Positions 18,208 to 26,979 of a stretch of 38,999 nucleotides of DNA are shown in pieces. The stretch's first letter is position 1, and each line of letters opens with the position of its first letter. The notes beneath the pieces were generated by a model. The model worked only from the letters and a program-made list of their open reading frames with translations. It was not told where the DNA came from and searched no databases. Source of the stretch: Triparma columacea. Its lineage: Eukaryota; Sar; Bolidophyceae; Parmales; Triparmaceae. The stretch is taken from positions 3,248 to 42,246 of the forward strand of contig BRYA01000783.1 in the NCBI GenBank assembly GCA_030267965.1. Reading direction: 5' to 3'. Made by a program: the position numbers and the translations under genes.

Positions 18208-19896
18208 ATGGTCACAATAAGCAGGAACTCGTTCGTCGATTCAACAAATCGCGTTGTTCCCGATGCGGACATCGAATCCCACGGCGACTCGCCGGCGTTC
18301 TCACCATCACACTCCCACTCTGCTGAACTTAACTTACCTCGCAACTTAACCTCTCCTCAAGACCTAGGCAGCATCAACGAATCGGGCATGCTCGGCAGAT
18401 TCCGAGCGGTGGAACAGCAAACGTCTGTTGACGCAATAAGTGGTCTACGACAAGGAACCAAGAGAAGGCTCAGTATCTTCCACATAAAAAAGGTAGAGCC
18501 AAATGACATGTTTTCCAGGTGCAGAAGGAGAAGGGAGGAGCATAGTCCGGATTTCACCTCTCTAACGCTTGTCCACCCGCTTGCACGATCGTCGCACCTC
18601 CAGGAGGCATTTCCTATTCTCAGTCTGCAGGGATTATTTCCTCCCTATGAACCAATTCGCAAAGTTGACGATGTGGGGAAAGCCTCCGAGCATGTTCCTC
18701 TTCATCGTTGGGTACATCTCCTCCAGCATCTTGATTCTTCACACACACTTTAACACTTGGAACGGGACGTCGTTCAAACCCCTCCCCTACCTTTGCATCT
18801 TGGAGAGCACCGTCACACTCATAATATTCCGCGGCTACAATCGGCGCATAAGCAAAAACACTGCTTCGCCTTCCGGGGACATCACTTCGAAGAAACTAAA
18901 GGCCCTGTTCGAGACTGAACATACGTTCTTGGGGCATTCTATAAATAAGCTTCGTGACAAGCTCCGGCATCAAGAGAAAGTGGCCTCGAAGCTCCTCTGG
19001 CTTTTCTTCGCCGTCAACGTCTGCAACCTTGTATTGGTGAGAAATTGGGGCACCATGGTCGAAGCATTTCAGGGCAAGGACTATTTTCGCATCTCCCTCG
19101 CCCTAGCAACGGTGCCCTATACGATCCAGCAGGTGAGAAATGCTATGGGAGGTGGAGGAGCGCAGAAGAGTCCTCAACGTATCGAACTAACGGAGCCCTT
19201 CCCGGCTCGCTTCGCTCGTTGTAGTCAGCGATGATGACGATTGCCCTCTCAGCTACCTCCTTCCCCTTCCTGGTGATTCAGCTGGAGATTGAACTCCTGG
19301 TGGATCTCAGCGCAGAAGAATTCCTACGCGAGGCCATGACTCTTCACCTGGAGATACAATATCTGTGCAAGATCCTGACCAACGGGATGAAGAATGGTAC
19401 AATCTTCACAATCTTCCAGGTTGCAGTAGCTTCCGTCGGCTTGCTCCAGCTAGGTTACTCCGACGCCAACCTCGCCCTCTGGATCCCCCTGAACGCCATA
19501 ATCTCAATCATAGGGTGGTTTTACTGGATGCTGCACTGCACGCTTACCAACGTCAAGTATAAGAAGCTCAACGACTTTACGTGCATGAAAATGTACACGT
19601 CGGCGCAGCAGGCAAGGGCGGCTTCGGAAGCGGCTCGGAACAATGTTGGAGATAATAAGGACGCCTATGGGGCTCTAGCCTACTCTCAGAACTTCAAGTT
19701 GCATCAACTTGAGGCAATCAGAGGACTGGACAAGGACGTAGCGACCCTCATGGGCATCCCTCTGTCCACCCGGTTAGTAGGTCAGCTAACTCTGGAGGTC
19801 TGCGTTGTTCTGATCTTGGCTTTCAACCTGCTCAGCTCAAAACTCCACCAAGTGGGGCTGTCCAGTTGTAAGTCCCAAAACGCTGGGTTGCGATGA
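18208..19896 (+). CDS. Multi-pass membrane protein of unknown function
   Basis: I do not recognise this family. Three exons (18208-18518, 18604-19132, 19225-19896) join in phase to 503 residues. Intron 1 (85 nt) has donor AG|GTGCAG, a CTCTAACG branch-like site and acceptor CACCTCCAG. It explains the apparent frame change near 18560. Intron 2 (92 nt) is GTGAGA...GTTGTAG. The N-terminal about 140 residues are hydrophilic, Ser-rich and basic (RRLSIF could be a phosphosite). About eight hydrophobic segments follow, for example SMFLFIVGYISSSILIL, LLWLFFAVNVCNLVLV, IFTIFQVAVASVGLL, IPLNAIISIIGWFYW and LEVCVVLILAFNLL. The divergent neighbour is also a membrane protein, so the two may work together. 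Confidence 0.65.
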
Positions 19897-20305
19897 TGCG
19901 GCGTAAGATCGTGTATTCGTGCACGCTCATGCACTGCACGTAATGAACAATTAATTAACGTAGAATCACACACACTGAGCAAATTAATTCTTCTTGGTAG
20001 GAGGCTTCAGCCATCCATATGGGGGGGAAATTGGAACACCGCTAGCTAAAGAAAGATTTGAGGGCGAGGAATGGGGAGGGGGAAAGGATAAAGATGTAGA
20101 ATATTTTGAGAGTGCAGAAATGCCACCCGTTTTTGGGTTTTCTAACGGCCAGGAACTAACTAACTTCCACCCTGGTAAAATGCTTCATTTCGGATTTGGG
20201 ATTTATTTCTTTGATGTTATCTACCCTCCCGTGCTCCCTGTCCACCCTGTAGAGTCCCCTCCTATATCCTTTCCTCCTCCCCATTCCTCGCCCTCCAATC
20301 TTCAG
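19897..20305. other. Intergenic region between convergent genes: foldback and dispersed repeat
   Basis: No gene is supported. The region is filled by the left arm and loop of an inverted repeat, a dispersed repeat copy and one unit of a direct repeat, each listed separately. Confidence 0.5.
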
Positions 20306-20330
20306 CTAGCGGTGTTCCAATTTGCCCCCC
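20021..20330. repeat. Inverted repeat with about 65-nt arms and 174-nt loop
   Basis: The left arm (20021-20090) contains AAATTGGAACACCGCTAGCT, then GAGGGCGAGGAATGGGGAGG and AAAGGATA. The right arm (20265-20330) contains the reverse complement of each in mirrored order with a few mismatches and one small indel. The right arm overlaps the last codons and stop of the glutamyl-tRNA synthetase gene. Transcripts across it could fold into a long hairpin. Confidence 0.75.
20088..20148 (+). repeat. Dispersed repeat, copy 2
   Basis: This lies in the loop of the inverted repeat. It starts GATAAAGATGTAGAATATTT, then GCAGAAATGCC, GTTTTTGGG and TTTTCTAA, the same order as the minus-strand copy at 12980-13040. 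Confidence 0.65.
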
Positions 20331-20482
20331 AGGGTACTCATGGCCTTGCTTTTCCCGTCTGGTATCATGAAGAGCACCAGTCCACCCCCCTCCTCCCCTA
20401 GGTCTCCTCCCACACCCGTTCCTCCCTTCGCCATGTTTCCTACCCTCCCGTGCTCCCTATCCACCCTGTAGAGTCCCCTCCT
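20221..20482. repeat. 43-bp direct repeat at the 3' end of the glutamyl-tRNA synthetase gene
   Basis: 20221-20263 and 20440-20482 are identical except for one base (CTACCCTCCCGTGCTCCCT, then G/ATCC). The right-hand copy encodes [11 protein letters not shown] within the synthetase. The left-hand copy is beyond its stop codon and is therefore a fragment of duplicated coding DNA in the 3' flank. Confidence 0.8.
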
Positions 20483-23400
20483 TTCGATTTGGATGACATC
20501 GTTGTGCTTGAGGAGCTTCATCCCTGCGTCCCCGGTGACGACCATGTGGGCGAGGTTGTTGGTGTTTATGAAATCCTTGAAGTTCTCACCCTCCTCCAAT
20601 GCAGGCTTGTTTATGAGATTGTCAAACTCAAACAGCTGAACGAGCGGGGGGGGGGAAGAAAAGGAGGGTTAGCCATTACTTATAATCCCCCCTAATTATA
20701 ATCCCCCCCACCCCAACACAATTTCCTTCTCCCCCTTCTCCTCTCTTGTATCTTTACTTTCTCTCACCTTGACTTGAATGTTCTGTTCGCTTTCGCTGAG
20801 CCACGTAAGTTTCCTCTTACAAGCCTTCAAGTCTCCGTCTGGTACGTACTCTCCCTCGATGCCTCCTTCAACCTTGGTGATTTTAACGACGCCCCAGCGG
20901 CTGAGTACGATATTCTCCCCGACTTCGACGCCTGAAATGTCGGACGACTCGACCATAACGGAGGAGGATATCTTCAGGAGACGCTTACCGACGGAGGGAA
21001 ACTTGGGGTGGGCGTCTATATTGAGGAACTCATTCTGGGGTTTGGGTGGGTGGCGTGGTGGCGCACGGAGGGGGGAGGTTAGAAGCGTGAGTCTAAATGG
21101 GTCCAAAGTGATGGCCCTTAAATGATTGTGATGGGATCCTTCCCCCTCACCTTGCTAGGTTCCGCGGCGTTGGTGATGGTGATGGTAGCCCTCCCCTCCT
21201 CGCTGACAACCATGAACCTCTTCGCCTCGTCGTCGATCTCCTTCTTGTTGACAGCCCAGAACTTGTTCCACTCCATGAGCGTGATCCTCCTTGAGGCCCC
21301 CTGGCTGAGTATGTACCCCCTCAGCGCCTTTACGTTCACGCCTCTGCGTACCACGCCCCTGACCGTCGGGAACCTCGGGTCGTCCCATCCTGTGACCTGT
21401 CCGTTCTCCACGAACCACGTCAGCTTCCTCTTGCTGAGCTCCGTGTACATGAAGTTCATGCGAGCGAAGCCGTGGATCCTGACCCGCCGCAGCTTCAGGG
21501 CGTTCTGAAACCAGGCGTACTGCTCGTCCCTGTCGTTGTACTCGGTCGTGCGGAGGGCGTGGGTGACGCCCTCCACGCTGTCGACGATGGGGCACGCCAG
21601 GTCGTAAGTCGGGTAAGCCTTGTAGGTCGTCCCGGACCTGTGGTGGGGAGTGAGGTTCTGCCTGTAGATGACGGGGTCGCGCATGGTGCCGTTCACACTC
21701 TGCATGTTGACCTTGGCGCGAAGGCACCACTTGGCGCCCTCGGCGTCTCCGGATCCCATCAAGTCAAAGTACTTGCGATTATCAGCTGGGGAAAGGTCCC
21801 TGCGCTTGGAGTTCTGCCTGGCCATGCGCTCCGTCTGCGAGTTGCGGAAAAGGTTGCGTTAAAGTGTTAGAGTTCTACGACAATCGCAACATGAAGGTAT
21901 ATTTCTGTGATAATAATGCTGTTGCTGTGGTGAGGTACTTTGGGTGTTTTCCCGTTTCTCACCTGCATCTCCTCCTGAGGGGTGTCGTCCATGAAGGCGA
22001 GACCCTCGTCAATGAGCCAAAGAGCGTAGCTCTTGAGTTGGGCAAAATAATCAGACGTGTACGTGACGACGTCGGGAAAGACCCCGAGCTTCTTCAAATC
22101 CTCGACGATACTCTGCTGGAACTCCTCCTTCTCCTTCGAGGGGTTCGTGTCGTCGAACCTGCAGCGAAAGGAAGCGTTGGCGAGTGTGAGTTAGATACAA
22201 GGGGCAAGAATGGGCTCCCTTTGTCAACAACTCAATTCTTACCTCACAATCAACCTCCCCTTGTATCTCCTTGCGTAGTAGTCGTTCAGGAGCACAGCCT
22301 TGGCGTGTCCGATGTGAAGGTATCCGCTCGGTTCCGGTGGGAAGCGTGTACACACCTCGAAAGGCATGGCGCCCTCGAGGAACTGGCAGCCGGAGGCGAG
22401 GGGATCGAGGACCTGGTCCGCGGGGAACTCAGTGGTGCCGTCGATCGAGCAGAGGAGGTGGCGGGTTTTTAGGGTGTAGGGGGAAGAGTCGAGGAGGGCG
22501 AACCAGCGGTCAACCGAGGAGGGGAAGGAGGCGGTGGGGGTTGGGTTTGGGTTGACCTTAGGGTCAAGGTTAAGGGCGTCGAAGGCTAAGGGGGCGGGTT
22601 AGGGTTAGTACACACACTCTTGCAGCTGGATTTCAGGTCAGGGGACTTCTGCTCCTTACCTACGAGATCGGCCAAAGTGAGCTTGTTGCCGCAAAGGAAC
22701 ATGGAGTTATTTCCTGCAAGGGTCTCCTCAACGGTCTCGAGGAGCTCGTTGTACCCGACCTTGTTTCCAGTAGCCCCCGCGGCTCCCTTGCACTTGAGAG
22801 TGTACTCGATCCACTCGTCAACCTGCGCTTGCCCCTTGAAATCCGCGCCTCCAAGGAGGGGGAGGGTCAAGTCCTGGCGGGGGTGCGTCTTGAGGAAGTA
22901 CTTGGCGATGGAAATATCGCCCTGGATTACCTTGGAGGCAGTGGTCCCTACGCCATGGGTGCCGAAGGCGGGAGTTGTGCGGCGGCTGGGATGAGAAGCG
23001 GCAGACGGAGCAAGCGGGGGGGTCGGGAAACGTGAGTTGCGGGAAGGGCGCATTAGTTGGCAAGATAAGGTATATCCTCTACGCGATAAGGTATATCTTC
23101 TACGCGATAAGGTATATCTTCTACGCTCCTCTGTCCAGGTTTACCTTTGTCGCGATGCTGCCTCCGTTTTTGCATGTTCTTACCTGTCCATCTTGAGCTT
23201 GAGGTCAGGGTCCAGGCCGCTCATGGTAGCGGCAAGGAGGGTCACGAAGGGGACTTTAGCGCCGGTGTTGGGGCTGCACAACGAGAGAAGCGATGAGGTT
23301 AGGTATGAAGAGCATTTGTAGTCATCAGTTGGGCCTCCTCACCTGAAAATTAGCTGCAAGGGCTCGACCTTTCCGAACTGGACGGGCTTCCCCTTCTTTT

Positions 23401-24124
23401 TCCCCTTGCTTGCTGGGGGCGCAGGGGGGCGCGCCGCAGCTGCGGGAGCAGCAGGGGCGGCAGCGGGGGACTTTCCCTTTCCATCGGCAGGGGCAGGAGG
23501 GGCACCCCCAGCTGCAGCAGACTTGGCGGCGGCCTTCTTGGCTGCCTTCTCCGCCTTCTTGGCAGCCTTCTTGGCGAGAGAATCGGCAGTAGGTGCGTTT
23601 GCGGCGGCGTTCGCGGCCTTATCAGAGTCGTTCTTCTTCTTCTTCTTGTCCTTCTTGGACGCATTGGGGTCGAAAGGGGTTCCGTCGGCGAGCTGAGGAA
23701 GGTGAGGGGAGAGGGTGTGAGGGTGTGAGGGTGTGAGGAAAAGAAGAGAGTTGGGGAGGGAGGTGACGACAAAATGAGACCACCTTGAGCCACACACACA
23801 TACACATCCATCCTTCATGTCCTCCTACTCCTACATAGCTGCTCACCTTTCCATCATTTGCAGCAGCGTAAGCAGTCTGTGAGGTTTCGTGGGTAGTCAA
23901 TTGGCGAGTTGTTAGGGTTTCACTAGTGAATTGAAAGTCACAGTGTGGTTCTCTTGAAGTGTCCATAATTTTGTTTCGACGATGGGGAGGCATCTCACCT
24001 TGGCAGCAAGAAGCTCTGCTACTGCGGCCTTGATTGCATCAACTTCGCCGCCTGATTTCTTCAAGTCGACTACTTTTGCAGCAGCTGTGTCTATTGCGGT
24101 CTGGAGAGATGCTAAATCAGACAT
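20306..24124 (-). CDS. Glutamyl-tRNA synthetase, cytosolic/eukaryotic type, with WHEP and GST-like N-terminal domains
   Basis: Charges tRNA-Glu with glutamate in the cytosol. Ten exons join in phase to 913 residues: 24124-23999, 23876-23847, 23692-23343, 23273-23184, 22985-22660, 22585-22243, 22158-21963, 21834-21151, 21034-20768 and 20635-20306. Residues 1-52 form a WHEP-like helical hairpin ([17 protein letters not shown]..., then [13 protein letters not shown]). An Ala/Lys/Pro-rich linker follows, with [13 protein letters not shown]-like domain lies at about 200-310. The class I catalytic core has HIGH in [10 protein letters not shown] (about 398-401) and the second signature as LSKRKLTW (about 619-626). 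It contains [11 protein letters not shown] and FACPIVDS-like text typical of archaeal/eukaryotic GluRS. The anticodon-binding beta-barrels ([21 protein letters not shown]) end at [19 protein letters not shown]. Exon 2 is only 30 nt. No ProRS follows, so it is not an EPRS fusion. Confidence 0.93.
23064..23126. repeat. Three tandem 21-nt units inside a synthetase intron
   Basis: GATAAGGTATATCYTCTACGC occurs three times head to tail at 23064, 23085 and 23106, within the intron 23183-22986. The units are identical apart from one C/T. The remaining intron is GC-rich, so this AT-richer block stands out. Confidence 0.85.
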
Positions 24125-25251
24125 CGCTCCTGAGACGAACGGGGGTAATGGGGGAGAGGGGGAGATGAGAGGGTTAGCAGACAATTTTGTAAATGGTATA
24201 TGTGAGAAGATGAGCTCACAGATTGGTGGGCAAGAGCGGGGTAGGGGAGATTCGTTGAAGGAGGTTTGGAAAATTTTGTGCTCTGGTTGGGGTGGAGGGT
24301 GGAAGGGGTGAGGGATTGGGGGTGGCGAGGTGAACGAAAGGGGTAAAGGTGACGTTAGAATATGGTAAAAGCGCACTGGTCTATTAAAACTCGTTAAAGG
24401 CGCGTGAGCTGTGGGTGAAGTTGGGGGTTGTTGAGAGTGAGACGGATCAATGTCACGTGTTGCACGTCGTGAGAGACAAGAAAGTGTTTAGCACGAAAAC
24501 GTCCATCATAACGTGAACTCCCATCGGCTGGTTGTGGTTCTCCGCGAAACGTCGTCGTTTCGGCGATCAGATTTCAATCAAATGTGTGAATCAGTTTTGT
24601 CAATGAAAAACCCATTGTTTCACTTCCGCGACGTGACGTCGGCGATACTCATTAAGCCTCGCGATCGATGACCTCAACCCTTCCCCCCTCCATCCCCATC
24701 CTTCCCACCCGTCACGACCATCACAATTTTGAAGAGCTCTCCAACATGTCTCATCACCCAATTTCCTCATCAAGAAAAAGACAAAATCGACAGTGAGTCC
24801 TTCACCTCCAAACTCTTCAAAACGTGCGAAACAGAACTTCTCCTTGTCAGCGATGTGCCACCTGAGCGATTATAAGCGCCTGTGTGCGAACAAAACCCGA
24901 CGAATGTGCCACCACCACCGAACACTCCATCATGAACAAAAAATCGAGGTTTAAGGAATGTGCAAATATATAGCCCTGACTCGTTCATTCGCGTTCAATG
25001 TATATACATCTGTTATAACGAATGCACCATCCACGCACATTTATGACTTTACGATCAAAAAACAACGAATTGGCCTCAAAATATCATCCCTTCCCCTGGT
25101 CGACTGGCGGCTGACAGAATGAATCATTTATGACCCTCTGTGCACCCTGTCCAAACCTCCATTTGTGTCCATTTCTCCTGTTCCTGTTCCCTTCTCTCCG
25201 TTGTCTAACACCCGGCTCCCATCAACTCCCTCCTTACAGAATCAATTCATC
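24125..25251. promoter_or_regulatory. Divergent intergenic region, glutamyl-tRNA synthetase / eS4, with probable 5'-UTR introns
   Basis: These 1127 bp hold no convincing coding ORF. Next to the synthetase, a probable 5'-UTR intron spans 24219-24130 on the minus strand (donor GTGAGC, a GCTAACCC branch-like site, acceptor CGTCTCAG just before the start codon). Next to eS4, a CTCCTTACAG acceptor at 25240 lies 11 nt before the ATG and suggests a leader intron. The donor is uncertain; GTGAGTCC at about 24793 is a candidate. A CACGTG palindrome lies at about 24455. Positions 24400-25100 are otherwise unremarkable. Confidence 0.45.
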
Positions 25252-26037
25252 ATGCCTCGCGGACCTAAGAAACACATGAAGCGCCTCAATGCTCCCCGCC
25301 ACTGGATGCTCGGCAAGATGGAGGGCGTCTGGGCCCCTAAGCCTTCCGCTGGACCCCACAAGCAGCGCGAGTGCCTTCCCCTCTGCATCATCCTTAGGAA
25401 CAGGCTCAAGTACGCCCTCACCAACAAGGAGGCCATGCAGATTTGCATGGAGAGGCACGTCCAGGTCGACGGAAAGGTCCGCTCGGACCACAACTACCCC
25501 GCTGGGTTCATGGACGTTGTCTCCATGCCCAAGTCCAACGATGCCTTCCGCCTCATGTACGACGCCAAGGGAAGGTTTGTCCTCCACAGGGTCAAGGCCG
25601 CTGAGGCCGCTTACAAGCTCTGCCGCGTAGTCAAGCTTAAGGTTACCGACAACAAGATCCCCACCCTCGTCACCCACGACGGACGCACCATCCGCTTCCC
25701 CAACCCTGACGCCAAGGTGAATGACACCGTCAAGGTTGACCTCAAGACCGGCAAGATTGTCGATCTCGTCAAGTTCCAGCCCGGCCAGCTCGTCATGCTC
25801 ACCGGCGGAAACAACACCGGGCGCGTCGGAATTCTCATGGGAGTCGAGCGCCACGAGGGCTCCTTCGACATTGTCACCATCCGTGACTCCAAGGGCCACA
25901 CTTTCGCCACCAGGCTCGCCAACGTTTTCGTCATCGGAAACGGCAACAAGCCCGAGGTTACCCTCCCCAAGGGAAGGGGAATCAAGAAGACCATCCTGGA
26001 GGAGAAGGACGAGGCTAAGGCCGCTGGAAGGCTCTAA
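25252..26037 (+). CDS. RPS4: 40S ribosomal protein S4 (eS4)
   Basis: A 261-residue component of the small ribosomal subunit body. It is full length for the eukaryotic family (about 260). The order is the basic N-terminus [20 protein letters not shown], then [10 protein letters not shown], an S4-like RNA-binding region with VDGKVR, the central eS4 domain ([22 protein letters not shown]), and a KOW-like segment ([18 protein letters not shown]). The C-terminus reads VFVIGNG...[10 protein letters not shown]. The start is the ATG after the probable leader-intron acceptor; upstream in-frame sequence is UTR. The coding region has no introns and is strongly biased to C-ending codons (AAC, GTC, AAG), as expected of a highly expressed gene. 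Confidence 0.97.
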   Translation: MPRGPKKHMKRLNAPRHWMLGKMEGVWAPKPSAGPHKQRECLPLCIILRNRLKYALTNKEAMQICMERHVQVDGKVRSDHNYPAGFMDVVSMPKSNDAFRLMYDAKGRFVLHRVKAAEAAYKLCRVVKLKVTDNKIPTLVTHDGRTIRFPNPDAKVNDTVKVDLKTGKIVDLVKFQPGQLVMLTGGNNTGRVGILMGVERHEGSFDIVTIRDSKGHTFATRLANVFVIGNGNKPEVTLPKGRGIKKTILEEKDEAKAAGRL

Positions 26038-26979
26038 ATAGTTTGCGTTGAACAAATAAAACATGAAATTATCCTTTTATTATTCTAAATGAGCGAGCGA
26101 TGGAGGGGCGGAAGCGACGACAACTTGACAACCTTGTTGATGATGTTATTGTTCATGTTGAGTTGATTTTGTGTTGATCAGCTCTATTCGGTCTACCACC
26201 CATCAAACGCCGAGATGCCGCGCCAAACAACCCCTACCTCTCCTGATTTCGTCCACAGCCTACGCGCACACACAGCTGACACAGCCGCCGCCCTCCTCAA
26301 TTCCCAAGCCAGAGCACCGAAATTAAAACAGCAGAGAGGCGTCTACAAATCACACTTGAGGACCTTGACGAAGATAAATAAGACAGTTTTTCTTCAGATA
26401 ATTATTTAGTTATCCTGTTTAGTCCCTAAATGCCACCGTGACGGTCCTAAATTTGGCATAATTAGGTTGAAATTGAAGTTGAATTTTCTCGGTGAGTCTG
26501 ATTGAAGAAACCAAAAATCAGAGCCTGAGGATCGTTAGGCCCCGCGCAAGATTTAAAACTACTCAAAGATTCTAGTTTAGAACTAAAAACGAAGCTTTCC
26601 GACCCCAAAATCTCGCCCTCAACCTTTTTTCCCAAGTGCAACTTCAGCTGGAAAAACTGGAAAATCGTGTTAAAATTGTCCCTCCATCCCTCCATTGCCC
26701 TCCAGCTCAGTCCCCGGGCTAACTTCAACAGAAGTGTGCCCAGTTTTGAGTATAGTTAGTCCGCTTGCACGCTGTGAAAACCTGTATATCTTCTTTCTTG
26801 TTTTCTAATTGATTTTTCGGCCCACTTTCTGTCCCGTATCCCGGCCTCCTTTACAATATTTGACTGGTCAAATCGAAGTCGGCAAATCAAAAGTCTGCAT
26901 TAACTCTTGTATTAGATAATACGGACGATTTGCATAGTTATTTATCGTAATTCATTAGTGTGTTAATATCTTACTAATT
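26038..26979. other. Intergenic region with one doubtful small ORF
   Basis: 942 bp lie between eS4 and the Myb/SANT-like gene. ATTTATCC-type AT-rich 3' flank follows eS4. Apart from the small ORF at 26215-26409, I see no gene, RNA or repeat. The last about 150 bp before 26980 are AT-rich and presumably include the promoter of the next gene. Confidence 0.4.
26215..26409 (+). CDS. Possible small basic protein
   Basis: A 64-codon ORF beginning MPRQTTPTSPDFVHSLRAH, with an Ala-rich helix-like stretch and a basic C-terminal half (KLKQQRGVYKSHLRTLTKINK). Amphipathic character and a CCGAGATG start context make translation possible. The family is not recognised and the ORF could be chance. Confidence 0.3.
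   Translation: MPRQTTPTSPDFVHSLRAHTADTAAALLNSQARAPKLKQQRGVYKSHLRTLTKINKTVFLQIII

Noticed and set aside
18560..18605. Apparent frameshift in the plus-strand membrane protein gene
   Set aside because: An intron 18519-18603 with a good acceptor and CTAAC site restores the frame, so no mutation or sequencing error is needed.
23064..23126. Possible CRISPR-like array
   Set aside because: The 21-nt units are directly adjacent with no spacers, and the locus is an intron of a eukaryotic gene.
24400..25200. Search for tRNA or other RNA genes between the synthetase and eS4
   Set aside because: No cloverleaf with B-box (GGTTCGA-type) sequence and pairing arms could be found by eye here or elsewhere in the window.
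25234..26064. 276-residue ORF antisense to eS4
   Set aside because: It is a mirror of a highly codon-biased gene; the conserved ribosomal protein on the other strand explains the open frame.
26462..26728. 88-residue minus-strand ORF
   Set aside because: It has no recognisable domain, poor codon pattern and no splice-supported extension, so I treat it as chance.
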